51,477 bases of DNA from an uncultured Pseudomonas sp. (GTDB lineage: Bacteria > Pseudomonadota > Gammaproteobacteria > Pseudomonadales > Pseudomonadaceae): NCBI RefSeq assembly GCF_946886105.1, contig NZ_CAMPHV010000041.1, forward strand, positions 1-51,477, written 5' to 3'. Positions 35,250 through 44,060 of this stretch are shown piece after piece. The notes below the pieces were generated by a model. That model worked only from the letters and a program-made list of their open reading frames with translations, ran no database searches and was not told the DNA's origin. Within the stretch, counting starts at the first letter, position 1; each line of letters opens with the position of its first letter. The position numbers and the translations under genes were made by a program.

Positions 35250-35801
35250 ATGAACGAGCAAAAAAGCGGCCGGCAAAAAGCCTATGTGCCGCAGGAAATC
35301 GATGACATCGAAGACCGCATGGGCGCCGTCGAACCGCTCGATTTCGACAAAGACGAGAACGCCCCACAAGGCCGTGCCGGCGACCGGCAAGCGGGGCATG
35401 GTTATCCGCCCAAACGCGTGCGCGAAGCAGGCATGAGCGGCGGCGAAACCTTGAGCGACGGCATCCATGAGGACGGCGTGAACGGCGACGATCTGAGCCC
35501 GGAAACCCTGTTCGATGAGAGCGGCGCTCGCGGCCCGGAGGAGGAATATCCCGAAGAGCCACTGGAAGGCCCCGCGGATGCCGAACTGACCCGGGTAAAC
35601 GCATCGGAGATCGGCGGCGGTTCGGGGCTCGACGAGGCCGAGTTGGGCCGCGCCCAACCGCTCGACGGCAAACCCTGGGACGGCGAGGAGGAAGCCCCCG
35701 ATATGGACGATGAAGAGCTGGCCGGCGACGCCCCGCTCAACTCCGCCGCCGAGCGTACCCGCGGCGCCAACGGCAGCCCGGGCAAGAGAGGCCAGGTGTA
35801 G
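35250..35801 (+). CDS. Acidic, probably disordered Pseudomonas protein
   Basis: 183 aa, strongly acidic, with conserved-looking blocks EIDDIEDRMGAVEPLDFD, PPKRVREAGMSGGETLSD, LSPETLFDESGARGPEEE and IGGGSGLDEAELGRAQPLDGKPWD. No membrane segment, signal or known domain. I recall similar proteins across Pseudomonas under uninformative labels. AGGAGGT precedes the ATG at good spacing, so it is well expressed if transcribed. Its place divergent to otsBA suggests shared stress control. Function unknown. Confidence 0.8.
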   Translation: MNEQKSGRQKAYVPQEIDDIEDRMGAVEPLDFDKDENAPQGRAGDRQAGHGYPPKRVREAGMSGGETLSDGIHEDGVNGDDLSPETLFDESGARGPEEEYPEEPLEGPADAELTRVNASEIGGGSGLDEAELGRAQPLDGKPWDGEEEAPDMDDEELAGDAPLNSAAERTRGANGSPGKRGQV

Positions 35802-35967
35802 CCCGAATGCGATCCGGCAATATCTGGCCTATGAAGAATCGCCCCCGGATTTCATCCGGGCTACGGTAGCGCAATAACGTAGCCCGGATAAGCGCCAGCG
35901 CAATCCGGGAAACTCGCCGCCTGGACAATCGCTCCCGGATTGCGCCAAGGCTTATCCGGGCTACGGG
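35798..35967. repeat. GTAGCCCGGAT repeat cluster
   Basis: At least three copies: a partial pair at 35798-35866 (TGTAGCCCGAATGCGATCCGG ... CCCGGATTTCATCCGGGCTACGG in pieces) and a long inverted pair with CGTAGCCCGGATAAG at 35878-35892 and CTTATCCGGGCTACG at 35951-35965. The pair also matches over GCGCAATCCGGGA/TCCCGGATTGCGC. The cluster fills the convergent gap between the acidic-protein gene and rimI and could form a strong stem-loop at both transcript ends. Confidence 0.85.
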
Positions 35968-35976
35968 GCTGTGTCG

Positions 35977-36429
35977 CTAATCGAACAGCGGGCAGACCAT
36001 GACCAACGCATCTTCGCGGCCGCCGACGCCTGGGTAGTAGTCGCGGCGCCGGCCGACTTCGTTGAAGCCGAACCGCTCGTACAGGCGATAGGCGCCTTGA
36101 TTGCTCGCCCGCACCTCGAGGAAGCAGTCCTTCGCGCCGAGGCCGTGGGCCTGCCGCATCAGGTGCTCGAGCAGCTTCAAGCCGAGACCACGTCCCTGGT
36201 TTTGCGCTTTCACGGTGATGTTCAGCAGATGGGCTTCGTCGAGAATCACCTGGATCACGCCATGGCCGACCTGCTGTTCGCCCTCGAACATCAGCCAGCA
36301 GTGATAGGACTTCAGGCTGTCGCTGAAAATGCCGCGCGTCCAGGGGTGGCTGAAGGCGGCGAATTCGATTTTCAGCACTTCATCGAGATCCGCCTCGGTC
36401 ATCGGGCGGAAGCTGATCGCGTCGCTCAT
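35977..36429 (-). CDS. rimI: Ribosomal protein bS18 alanine N-acetyltransferase
   Basis: The 150-aa GNAT protein has FRPMTEADLDEVLKIE, LLNITVKAQNQGRGLGLKLLEHL (acetyl-CoA loop QGRGLG), EVRASNQGAYRLYERFGF and the end RRRDYYPGVGGREDALVM, all typical of RimI. It acetylates the N-terminal alanine of ribosomal protein bS18. ATG 36429 overlaps the holD stop by four bases. The holD-rimI pairing is also found in E. coli. Confidence 0.93.
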   Translation of the reverse strand: MSDAISFRPMTEADLDEVLKIEFAAFSHPWTRGIFSDSLKSYHCWLMFEGEQQVGHGVIQVILDEAHLLNITVKAQNQGRGLGLKLLEHLMRQAHGLGAKDCFLEVRASNQGAYRLYERFGFNEVGRRRDYYPGVGGREDALVMVCPLFD

Positions 36430-37241
36430 TGCATCGGCTCCAACCAGCGTTGCCGCACCCGCCGCATCGCCTGCCACAGCGGCGCCTTGCGCTCGGGCTC
36501 GTCCATCAACAGCTCAAGCCCTGGCACGGCCCAGGCGGCCGGCAAGCCCTCGACCTGCAACTCACGGTTGTAGGCTTCGGCATCGGCTTCGCCGGCAAAG
36601 CGGATCGCCGGCAAGCCCACCAGCCACAGGCAACTGCAAGGCTCCTGTTCTTCCAGACGGGCACCGACGAAACTCTGCACATACTCCAACGCGGCCTGCG
36701 GGCCCTGGTCGATATTGCCGCGGGCCAGCAACGGCCAGCGCACCGGTTCGCCAATCAGTTGCGGGCTGTCCGGCAGGCCGGCGGCGCGCAGCAGGTCCTT
36801 GAGCAGCAGATAGGCCGGGTCACGGCCTTGCAAAGGCTCGCCGGTGGGCAACTCGACCAGCACCGCACAGGCGCCGGCGCGCAGCAGCTGCAAGGCGAAA
36901 CGCGGCGGCGGCGCGGAGACCTTGGCCGGCGACGCGACGTCCACCGGCTCGGCGGTTTCGGCGGCGCTGGCAGCAGGCGCCTGGCGGGACTGCGCGCCGG
37001 GACGCGGTACTTCGATCTTCGCCCGCGCGACCGCTGCGGCCTCAGCAGCGGCCGGCGCCTGTACCACCGGCGCGGCGCTGGCGGCCGGCTCGACCGTGAC
37101 CGGCTCGACCTGCGCAGGCTCCGGTTCGGCCTGCAACAGCTCGGGCCGCGACGGCGCGGCAAATGGCAGTTCGACCCGAGGCAGCCAAGTGACCACCTGC
37201 ATGGCGCTTAGATAGGCACGGCGGCGCAGCTCTTCGATCAA
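36426..37241 (-). CDS. holD: DNA polymerase III psi subunit, long pseudomonad type
   Basis: 271 aa, twice the E. coli psi length. The N-terminus [17 protein letters not shown] fits the chi-binding region. A Pro/Ala-rich linker at about 35-110 follows. The C-terminal domain ends [17 protein letters not shown], matching the end of psi. It belongs to the clamp loader and ties chi and SSB to the replicase. A divergent long psi is documented for P. aeruginosa. The frame begins with TTG 37241, overlapping the leuA stop (TTGA); ATG 37202 is the alternative but would lose the conserved N-terminus. Such proteins are often mislabelled TonB because of the linker. Confidence 0.82.
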   Translation of the reverse strand: MIEELRRRAYLSAMQVVTWLPRVELPFAAPSRPELLQAEPEPAQVEPVTVEPAASAAPVVQAPAAAEAAAVARAKIEVPRPGAQSRQAPAASAAETAEPVDVASPAKVSAPPPRFALQLLRAGACAVLVELPTGEPLQGRDPAYLLLKDLLRAAGLPDSPQLIGEPVRWPLLARGNIDQGPQAALEYVQSFVGARLEEQEPCSCLWLVGLPAIRFAGEADAEAYNRELQVEGLPAAWAVPGLELLMDEPERKAPLWQAMRRVRQRWLEPMQ

Positions 37242-38785
37242 ACGTCAGCTACCTGTGGGTGCGCCTTCTGCCCAGCCTGCATCAGGTTGAGGGCATTGAT
37301 ATAGGCCTTGGCCGAGGCCACCAGGATATCGGTGTCGGCGCCGTTGCCGTTGACGATGCGCCCGCCCTTCTCCAGGCGTACGGTGACCTCGCCCTGGGAG
37401 TCGGTGCCCTTGGTGATGGCATTGACCGAATACAGCTGCAGCGTGGCGTCGGAGGCGGCAATCGATTCGATCGCCTTGAAGGTCGCATCGACCGGGCCGG
37501 AACCCTGGGCACTGGTCGCCTGCTCGTTGCCGTCGACGCTGATCACCAGCTTGGCCTCCGGCACTTCGCCGGTTTTGCTCGCCACTTCCAGGGTCACCAG
37601 TTTGAAGTGCTCCGGGGCTTTTTCGGCGAGGGTATCGGAGACCAGCGCTTGCAGGTCCTCGTCGAAGATTTCGTGCTTCTTGTCGGCCAGGTCCTTGAAG
37701 CGGGCGAAGGCGGCGTTCAGCTCGCTCTCGCCGGCCAACTGGATGCCCAGCTCTTCGAGGCGCGAACGGAAGGCATTGCGCCCGGACAATTTGCCCAGGG
37801 ACAACTTGTTGGTGTGCCAGCCGACCGACTGCGCGGACATGATTTCGTAGGTTTCGCGGTGTTTGAGCACGCCGTCCTGGTGGATGCCGGACTCGTGGGC
37901 GAAGGCGTTGGCGCCGACGATCGCCTTGTTCGGCTGCACCGGGAAGCCGGTGATCCCGGAGACCATGCGCGAGGTGCTGAGGATATGCGGGGTGTCGATG
38001 TTGGTGTACACGCCGAGCAGGTCCTGACGGGTTTTGATCGCCATAACGATCTCCTCCAACGCTGCATTACCGGCACGCTCGCCGAGGCCGTTGATCGTGC
38101 ACTCGACCTGGCGTGCGCCAGCGACCACCGCGGCCAGGGAGTTGGCCACGGCCAGACCCAGGTCGTTATGGCAATGCACGGAGAACACCGCCTTGTCGGC
38201 ATTGGGAATGCGCTCGAGCAATTGGCGGATGGTCTCGGCGTACTGATGCGGAATCGCGTAACCGACGGTGTCGGGAATATTGATGGTGCGTGCGCCGGCA
38301 TCGATCGCCGCTTCGATGATGCGGCAGAGGAAATCGATCTCGGAACGGCCGGCATCTTCGCAGGAAAATTCGACGTCGGCGCAGAGATTGCGCGCACGCT
38401 TGACCGCGTGCACCGCCTGCTCGACCACCTGATCCGGCTGCATACGCAGCTTGTGCTGCATATGGATCGGGCTGGTGGCGATAAAGGTGTGGATACGCCC
38501 GGAGTTGGCGCCCTTCAGCGCCTCGGCGGCGCGGTCGATATCGGCGTCAAGGGCACGCGACAGGCTGCACACGGTACTGTCCTTGATGGTATCGGCAATC
38601 GCCTTGACCGCGGCGAAGTCGCCCGGGCTGGCGATGGCGAAGCCGGCTTCGATCACGTCGACGCGCAAACGCTCGAGGGCCTTGGCAATGCGCAGCTTCT
38701 CTTCGCCGGTCATGGACGCACCGGGGCTCTGCTCGCCATCGCGCAACGTGGTATCGAAGATAATGACGCGGTCGTTACTGCTCAT
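37238..38785 (-). CDS. leuA: 2-isopropylmalate synthase (type 1 LeuA)
   Basis: The enzyme condenses acetyl-CoA with 2-oxoisovalerate, the first step of leucine synthesis. The 515-aa product has [16 protein letters not shown] near residue 10, the metal site HCHNDLG (about 203-209), [25 protein letters not shown] and a C-terminal leucine-binding regulatory domain. This is the E. coli-like length; many pseudomonads also carry a longer type elsewhere. Related re-citrate-like or citramalate activities cannot be excluded. It overlaps the holD start by four bases. No leader-peptide attenuator is evident upstream. Confidence 0.9.
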   Translation of the reverse strand: MSSNDRVIIFDTTLRDGEQSPGASMTGEEKLRIAKALERLRVDVIEAGFAIASPGDFAAVKAIADTIKDSTVCSLSRALDADIDRAAEALKGANSGRIHTFIATSPIHMQHKLRMQPDQVVEQAVHAVKRARNLCADVEFSCEDAGRSEIDFLCRIIEAAIDAGARTINIPDTVGYAIPHQYAETIRQLLERIPNADKAVFSVHCHNDLGLAVANSLAAVVAGARQVECTINGLGERAGNAALEEIVMAIKTRQDLLGVYTNIDTPHILSTSRMVSGITGFPVQPNKAIVGANAFAHESGIHQDGVLKHRETYEIMSAQSVGWHTNKLSLGKLSGRNAFRSRLEELGIQLAGESELNAAFARFKDLADKKHEIFDEDLQALVSDTLAEKAPEHFKLVTLEVASKTGEVPEAKLVISVDGNEQATSAQGSGPVDATFKAIESIAASDATLQLYSVNAITKGTDSQGEVTVRLEKGGRIVNGNGADTDILVASAKAYINALNLMQAGQKAHPQVADV

Positions 38786-38880
38786 TGGGATTCCTCACGG
38801 CTGTCGCGGGTGGGCGCCCGACCTGGGGGCGACGCTTGTGCCGCCGATTGTCGCGTGAAACGTCGCGGGCGGGAAGCGGC

Positions 38881-38925
38881 AGCTGCAAGCTGCAAGCTGC
38901 AAGCTGCAAGCTGCAAGCTGCAAGC
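38881..38925. repeat. AGCTGCA heptamer tandem array
   Basis: Six perfect copies of AGCTGCA and a partial seventh (AGC). Each unit holds the palindromic tetramer AGCT. The array is non-coding and a candidate for slippage. Confidence 0.95.
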
Positions 38926-38974
38926 CAAGAGCGTGGGACTATCTCTTGAGCGGTTCCACGTCGAGGCGTCGGGG

Positions 38975-39005
38975 CGTAGGGTGGATGTCGCTTTTTACAT
39001 CCACC
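38975..39005. repeat. GTAGGGTGGATGT hairpin repeat
   Basis: CGTAGGGTGGATGT and ACATCCACC flank CGCTTTTT; the arms GGTGGATGT/ACATCCACC pair. It resembles other GTAGGGT-starting Pseudomonas repeats in this window. Confidence 0.7.
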
Positions 39006-39039
39006 ACTGGCATCGCGCGCGATGGGCTGATTGAGCACT

Positions 39040-39122
39040 CGTAGGATGGGTTGAGCGCAGCGATACCCATCAGGGATCGCCGCCAGCTATGAGATGGGTA
39101 TCGCAGGCTCAACCCATCTTAG
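39040..39122. repeat. GGATGGGTTGAGC inverted repeat, 83 bp
   Basis: GATGGGTTGAGC followed by GCGATACCCATC at the left is mirrored by GATGGGTATCGC and GCTCAACCCATC at the right. Together they give a long palindrome that starts CGTAGG. Confidence 0.8.
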
Positions 39123-39150
39123 GTTCTGGCGGTGTATTTCCGCAGCCCGG

Positions 39151-39185
39151 ATCGCCAGCAAGCTGGCTCCTACAAGGCATCGCAG
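39151..39185 (+). repeat. Pseudomonas intergenic repeat (GCTGGCTCCTACAAGG type)
   Basis: ATCGCCAGCAAGCTGGCTCC followed by TACAAGGCATCGCAG; this is the second copy, in opposite orientation, of the element at 24598-24631. Confidence 0.75.
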
Positions 39186-39202
39186 CATGCAACCCGTTTA
39201 AC

Positions 39203-39232
39203 AAAAAGCCCCTCTACCGGAGCAGAAGGGCT
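39203..39232 (-). terminator. Terminator of the nspC-dehydrogenase unit
   Basis: Read on the minus strand: AGCCC-TTCT, loop GCTCCGGT, AGAG-GGGCT, then TTTTTG. It lies 59 bases after the dehydrogenase stop. Confidence 0.8.
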
Positions 39233-39291
39233 ATTCGCTGTTACTTGCTGCTTATGGGGGGCGGCCATCCGCCTTGTAGCTTGCCGCCGCC

Positions 39292-40530
39292 TTATTGATC
39301 CCAGGGACGGTCGCCATTGGCGTCCTTGATCCGGGTCGGCAGGCCCATCACGTCCAGCAGCTTGAGAAACGGCTCGGCCGGCAGCTGTTCGACGTTGGCC
39401 ATGTGGCCGACATCCCAATCGCCACGGGCGACCAGCAGTGCGGCGGCGACTGGCGGTACGCCGGCGGTGTAGGAGATACCCTGGCTGTCAGTCTCGGCGT
39501 AGGCCTCGGCATGGTCGGCGACGTTGTAGATGAACAACTCGGCCGGCTTGCCATCCTTGCTACCCTTGACCAGGTCGCCGATGCAGGTCTTGCCGCTGTA
39601 GCCCGGCGCCAGCGAGGCGGGATCCGGCAATACGGCCTTGACCACTTTCAGCGGCACCACTTCGAGGCCTTCGGCGGTTTTCACCGGCTGTTCGGAAAGC
39701 AGGCCGAGGTTTTTCAGGACAGTGAACACATTGATGTAGTGCTCGCCGAAGCTCATCCAGAAGCGCACATTGGGCACGTTCAGGTGTTTGGACAGGGAAT
39801 GCACTTCGTCATGCCCGGTCAGGTACAAATTCTGTTCGCCGACCACGGGCAGGTCGTCGGTGCGTTTGACTTCAAACATTGTATTGCTGGTCCACTGGCT
39901 GTTCTGCCAGCTCCAGACTTGTCCGGTGAATTCGCGGAAATTGATTTCCGGATCGAAATTGGTGGCGAAGTACTTGCCGTGGGAACCGGCGTTGACGTCG
40001 AGGATGTCGATCGACTCGATGCTGTCGAAGTACTGTTGTTGCGCCAAGGCGGCATAGGCATTGACCACGCCCGGATCGAAACCGACGCCGAGGATGGCGG
40101 TCACGCCTTTTTCCTGGCACTCGGCCAGTTGTTTCCACTCGTAGTTGCCGTACCAAGGTGGCGTTTCGCAGACCTTGCCCGGTTCTTCGTGGATGGCGGT
40201 ATCGAGGTAGGCGGCGCCGGTATCCATGCAGGCGCGCAGCACCGACATATTGAGGAAGGCCGAACCCACGTTGATGACGATCTGCGAGTCGGTGTCGCGG
40301 ATCAGCGCCTTGGTTGCTTCTATATCCAGCGCATTCAGGGCATAGGCCTTGATCTCGGCCGGCTGCTTGAGGCTGCCTTTGGCCTGAACGCTGTCGATGA
40401 TGGCCTGGCATTTGGAGATGTTGCGCGACGCGATAGCAATACGACCGAGTTCGTCGTTGTGCTGCGCGCACTTGTGGGCCACCACCTTGGCGACACCTCC
40501 TGCACCAATGATAAGAACATTCTTCTTCAA
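39292..40530 (-). CDS. Carboxynorspermidine/carboxyspermidine dehydrogenase (saccharopine dehydrogenase-like)
   Basis: The enzyme reductively joins aspartate semialdehyde to a diamine (putrescine or 1,3-diaminopropane) with NADPH. The 412-aa product has the Rossmann start NVLIIGAGGVAKVVAHK, then INVGSAFLNMSVLRACMDTG, GVGFDPGVVNAYA and FWMSFGEHYINV. The start is TTG 40530, supported by the very good ribosome site GGAGAAGGAGATAAA just before it; the longer open frame has no such site. It follows nspC by 22 bases, so both act in S-adenosylmethionine-independent polyamine synthesis. Confidence 0.92.
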   Translation of the reverse strand: MKKNVLIIGAGGVAKVVAHKCAQHNDELGRIAIASRNISKCQAIIDSVQAKGSLKQPAEIKAYALNALDIEATKALIRDTDSQIVINVGSAFLNMSVLRACMDTGAAYLDTAIHEEPGKVCETPPWYGNYEWKQLAECQEKGVTAILGVGFDPGVVNAYAALAQQQYFDSIESIDILDVNAGSHGKYFATNFDPEINFREFTGQVWSWQNSQWTSNTMFEVKRTDDLPVVGEQNLYLTGHDEVHSLSKHLNVPNVRFWMSFGEHYINVFTVLKNLGLLSEQPVKTAEGLEVVPLKVVKAVLPDPASLAPGYSGKTCIGDLVKGSKDGKPAELFIYNVADHAEAYAETDSQGISYTAGVPPVAAALLVARGDWDVGHMANVEQLPAEPFLKLLDVMGLPTRIKDANGDRPWDQ

Positions 40531-40552
40531 TTTATCTCCTTCTCCGCCCGTC

Positions 40553-41650
40553 TCAGGAGAGACTGGACAGGTAGTCGTCAAAGCCAAATTCACGAACCAC
40601 CTCGACGCTGCCGTCGAGCTGTCGTACTGCGATTGCCGGCATTTTCAGGCCGTTGAACCAGTTCTTCTTGACCATGGTGTAGCCTGCCGCGTCGATGAAC
40701 GACAAACGATCGCCGATGGCCAGCGGACGATCGAATTGGTACTCGCCGAAGATGTCGCCGGCCAGGCAGGATTTGCCGCACACCATGTAGGTATGCTCGC
40801 CGTCGCAGGGCGCCATCTTGGCGTTGAGCCGGTAGATCAACAGATCGAGCATGTGCGCTTCGATCGAGCTGTCGACCACGGCCAGATTTTTGCCATTGAA
40901 CAGGGTGTCGAGCACCGTGACTTCCAGGGAGGAGCTCAGGGTGATCGCGGCCTCGCCCGGCTCCAGGTAGACCTGCACGCCGTAGGTATCGGCGAAGGCC
41001 TTCAAACGCGCACAGAAGCGGTCCAGCGGATAGCCTTCGCCGGTGAAATGAATGCCACCACCGAGGCTGACCCACTGCACCTGATGCAGCAGATGACCGA
41101 AACGCTCTTCGATGGTGCCGAGCATCTGGTCGAACAGCTCGAAGCTGCCGTTCTCGCAATTGTTGTGGAACATGAAGCCGCTGATCTTATCCATCACCGC
41201 GGCGATCTTCTCCGGGTCCCACTCGCCCAGACGGCTGAACGGGCGAGCCGGGTCGGCCAGCAGGTAATCGGAGCTGCTCACCTGCGGGTTGACCCGCAGA
41301 CCGCGTACCTTGCCGGCGGAAGCCTCGGCGAAACGTTCGAGCTGACCGATCGAGTTGAAGATGATCTTGTCGCAGTTGGCGAGCATCTCTGGGATTTCAT
41401 CGTCGGCCCAGGCCACACTGTAGGCGTGGGTCTCGCCGGCGAACTTCTGCCGACCGAGCTTCAGCTCGTACAGCGATGACGAAGTGGTGCCGTCCATGTA
41501 CTGCTGCATCAGATCGAACACCGACCAGGTGGCGAAGCACTTGAGGGCCAGCAGCGCCTTGGCGCCGGACTGTTCGCGTACGTAGGCGATTTTCTGCAGG
41601 TTGACCAGCAGCTTCTGTTTGTCGATGAGGTAATACGGCGTCTTGATCAT
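40553..41650 (-). CDS. nspC: Carboxynorspermidine decarboxylase
   Basis: PLP enzyme of the alanine-racemase/ODC fold that decarboxylates carboxynorspermidine or carboxyspermidine. The 365-aa product has LLALKCFATW with Lys37 as PLP lysine, FHNNCEN, VSLGGGIHFTGEGYP, LEPGEAA and the C-terminal active-site motif CGKSCLAGDIFGEY. The ATG at 41650 gives the normal family start IKTPYYLID. It is the first gene of the two-gene polyamine unit. Confidence 0.95.
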   Translation of the reverse strand: MIKTPYYLIDKQKLLVNLQKIAYVREQSGAKALLALKCFATWSVFDLMQQYMDGTTSSSLYELKLGRQKFAGETHAYSVAWADDEIPEMLANCDKIIFNSIGQLERFAEASAGKVRGLRVNPQVSSSDYLLADPARPFSRLGEWDPEKIAAVMDKISGFMFHNNCENGSFELFDQMLGTIEERFGHLLHQVQWVSLGGGIHFTGEGYPLDRFCARLKAFADTYGVQVYLEPGEAAITLSSSLEVTVLDTLFNGKNLAVVDSSIEAHMLDLLIYRLNAKMAPCDGEHTYMVCGKSCLAGDIFGEYQFDRPLAIGDRLSFIDAAGYTMVKKNWFNGLKMPAIAVRQLDGSVEVVREFGFDDYLSSLS

Positions 41651-41960
41651 CTATATGCCCTTGCCCGTTCTGCCGGCAGGAAATCAGCCAAACTGACCCC
41701 CTCCCCAAAAAGTGGAGGCGAATTGTGCCGACAACCGGCGCATATCGAAAGCGAATTGTGGAAATTTTAACCAATAATCGACCGTTGACGGCACATTGCG
41801 ACAAGGTCGGCGCCCATCCGAAGCGCAGCTATGGAGGCGAAGCAGGCGCCCAAAACCGCCCGTTCGAGAGTGGCGACACGGTCGTTTTGTCGAGCATGCG
41901 CCCGTTAGATGTCTATTTAATGGCCACTCGCATGGCGTTGCGCCAAGACGGTCGGAGCAC
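41651..41960. other. Gap between nspC and the 208-aa gene
   Basis: These 310 bp hold no gene I would call. The AT-rich part at 41740-41775 (GTGGAAATTTTAACCAATAA) is the likely promoter area for nspC on the minus strand, but no box pair can be fixed. Confidence 0.4.
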
Positions 41961-42587
41961 TCAGGTACGCCGGAACAGTCCGAGCAGGTGCTCGACAATC
42001 GCCTCTTGCATGGCGCCGATGTCCGGTTGCGCGCGCGGGCCGAGGCGCGCCGGGACGATGCGATGCAGATGCAGCGACGGCATGCGCCCCTCGAAGCCAC
42101 GCAGCTCTTCTTTGACCAACACCGGCAGGAAGGGCTCGCCCCTGGCCTGAAAACGCTCGATCAACAATTTCAGCCCGGCATGGAAAGGCAGCTCCTTGGA
42201 GGCGACCAAGCGGTTCTCGCTCGGCACTTTCAAATACAGGCCGCTGTAGCCGAGGGCTTCGCCGGGCATGATGTGCACGCCGGTGGGCTCCACCGCCTGG
42301 ACCGGAATGTCGTTGTAAGTCGCCTGCCATGCCGGCTCGCCCGGCAGGATGGTGATATCGCCCTGCTCACTCTGCGGGATCACGAAGCTGTAGCGGCTAT
42401 AGAGTTTCTGCGCATAGGCCGAGTAGATGCACAGGCAGTTCTCGAAGCGCCGCAGAAAGGCCAGCGCTTCGCCGCGGTCGGAAATCGCATCGAGATCCCA
42501 CGCCAACTCACGCTGCTGTTGCAACTCGCTCCATTGGTCGTCGACATGGGCAGTGCAGGTAAATGGCATAACGTTGACCTGATCCAT
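41961..42587 (-). CDS. Uncharacterised 208-aa protein
   Basis: I do not recognise a named family. The product has no signal or membrane segment. It is rich in ordered-looking blocks: YSAYAQKLYSRYSFVIPQSE, QATYNDIPVQAVEPTGVHI, PFHAGLKLLIERFQARGEPF and SLHLHRIVPARLGPRA. It ends MQEAIVEHLLGLFRRT. Codon use is like its neighbours, so it is probably resident and expressed. It is divergent from the mks operon across a 234-bp gap, which contains no further gene. Confidence 0.7.
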   Translation of the reverse strand: MDQVNVMPFTCTAHVDDQWSELQQQRELAWDLDAISDRGEALAFLRRFENCLCIYSAYAQKLYSRYSFVIPQSEQGDITILPGEPAWQATYNDIPVQAVEPTGVHIMPGEALGYSGLYLKVPSENRLVASKELPFHAGLKLLIERFQARGEPFLPVLVKEELRGFEGRMPSLHLHRIVPARLGPRAQPDIGAMQEAIVEHLLGLFRRT

Positions 42588-42821
42588 AGGCAGTTAACGA
42601 TCTATCGCAGAATCCATGCCAGCTCGCGCAGAAGGCATAACCGCGCGCCTGAGTGGCACTCCCCGGCAGGCCACGCCGCTTACGCGCCCCCCATGCCGTC
42701 CTAAACTGCCGCATTGGGTCACTTTCCGGCGGTTCGACGCCTTCGATCGGTTCGGGCGTAAGCGATTGCCGGCCGATGCAGTACAATCGGCGTTTTTTCC
42801 GATTGAGCGACCGGCCCTGCG

Positions 42822-44060
42822 ATGATCGACCCCAAGCGCGTATTGCGCGCCCTCGCCGAACACTGGACGTTGCTCGAACCGCTCTGCGAGCGCTTCGACG
42901 CCGGCACCTTGAGCCTGATCGAGCTGCGCAAGCAGCTGGTGATCCAACTGCCGGAAAGCACGCCGATTGACATCACCGCGCTGCTCGACCAGTGGATCCG
43001 CCTGGATATCCTGGTGCCGGTGGCCAAGAGCCCGAACCGCTTCGAGCTCAACGCGCAGATCCACGACTTCCTCGCCTACCTGCGCCGCGAACACCGCCTG
43101 GGCTTGTGCCTGGAGATCGAGGCCTACCTGCGTCACCTCGAACGCCTGGCCGGCTATATCAAGGACGCCTTCGAGGTGCGCGACGCCGCCGATCTGGCCC
43201 GGCAGTTGCGTTTGCTCGATATGCGCGTACGCGATGTATTGAAAAAACTGGCCAACGACGAGCAGGCCTTGGTCGCCGTGGCCGAGCGGGCGAAGACCTC
43301 GGACCGGCAGATTCCGCTGCGTCAGCGTTATGCCGAAGTGCTGGCGACCTGGGACGAATACGTCGAACCGATGATCCAGCTGGTCGCCGCCGACGGTGCC
43401 TTCGAGCAAGGCGTGTACCGCGTCGAACACGTGCTGTTGCGCCTGCTCGGCGAGCAGCAGCGCCTCGGCCAACTGGTCGACGACGACCTGTTGCTGCGTA
43501 CCCACGCGCGCATCCTGGAGATGCAGACCACCGCCCAGCTGACCCTGCGCCGCGCCCGCGAACTGCTGCTGCCGCTACGCGAGGAAGCCCGCCGACACAA
43601 CGCCGTGACCCGCGGCGCGGCCCTGGCTCTGGCGGCGATCCGGCGTAAGGGCCTGGACGCCGTGCCCCAGGCTTCGCTGCCGCTGTTCAGCCGCCCGCAA
43701 AGCACCTTTCTCGGCAGCGCCTCCCAGGTCGAAGCCTATGTCTACGCGCTGGCGCGCTTCCAGCCCAAGCCGGCGCAATTCCCCAAGGCCCACACCAGCC
43801 GCAAGGGCGAAGCACCTCGCGCGCCACGCACCGCCCGCGAGATGCTCGAACGCTGCGAACAGGCGCTGCCGCTGCCGGACCTGATGGTCTGGCTGCTGGA
43901 GCAGGAGCCCGAGGGCGCCACCGACGAATTGCTCTACTGGTTCTCGCGCCTGTCCCGCGATACCCGCTTCCAACGCGAGCGTTTGGAGCGACGGGAGTAC
44001 CTGACGGCCGAACATCGGGTCAGCCTGAGTTCGTTCACCTTGCTCCGAACCAATCCGTAG
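42822..44060 (+). CDS. mksF: MksF, kleisin-type subunit of the Mks condensin
   Basis: The 412-aa product is almost all helix, with an N-terminal winged-helix-like region (SLIELRKQLVIQLPESTPID) and a C-terminal part (EMLERCEQALPLPDLMVWLL). It fits the first gene of MksFEB operons (JetA in Wadjet naming), which closes the ring of the SMC-like MksB. The complex compacts and helps separate the chromosome in P. aeruginosa. Its TAG stop lies inside the left arm of an inverted repeat (44056-44113), suggesting that the repeat has replaced the original end. Confidence 0.88.
   Translation: MIDPKRVLRALAEHWTLLEPLCERFDAGTLSLIELRKQLVIQLPESTPIDITALLDQWIRLDILVPVAKSPNRFELNAQIHDFLAYLRREHRLGLCLEIEAYLRHLERLAGYIKDAFEVRDAADLARQLRLLDMRVRDVLKKLANDEQALVAVAERAKTSDRQIPLRQRYAEVLATWDEYVEPMIQLVAADGAFEQGVYRVEHVLLRLLGEQQRLGQLVDDDLLLRTHARILEMQTTAQLTLRRARELLLPLREEARRHNAVTRGAALALAAIRRKGLDAVPQASLPLFSRPQSTFLGSASQVEAYVYALARFQPKPAQFPKAHTSRKGEAPRAPRTAREMLERCEQALPLPDLMVWLLEQEPEGATDELLYWFSRLSRDTRFQRERLERREYLTAEHRVSLSSFTLLRTNP

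Larger units (their letters stand above)
38786..39291. other. Gene-free repeat-rich block
   Basis: These 506 bp carry no gene. From left to right they hold the leuA upstream region, a heptamer array (38881-38925), a GTGGATGT hairpin repeat (38975-39005), an 83-bp inverted repeat (39040-39122), a dispersed Pseudomonas repeat (39151-39185) and the terminator of the dehydrogenase gene (39203-39232). Confidence 0.8.

Noticed and set aside
36426..37241. TonB-like energy transducer
   Set aside because: The Pro/Ala-rich linker resembles TonB, but there is no membrane anchor, and the position before rimI and the C-terminus fit psi (HolD).
38881..38925. CRISPR-like array
   Set aside because: Units are 7 bp with no spacers and no cas genes nearby.
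41725..42704. Plus-strand open frames over the nspC upstream gap
   Set aside because: They run through the minus-strand 208-aa gene, are Arg/Gln-rich and have no domain or ribosome site.
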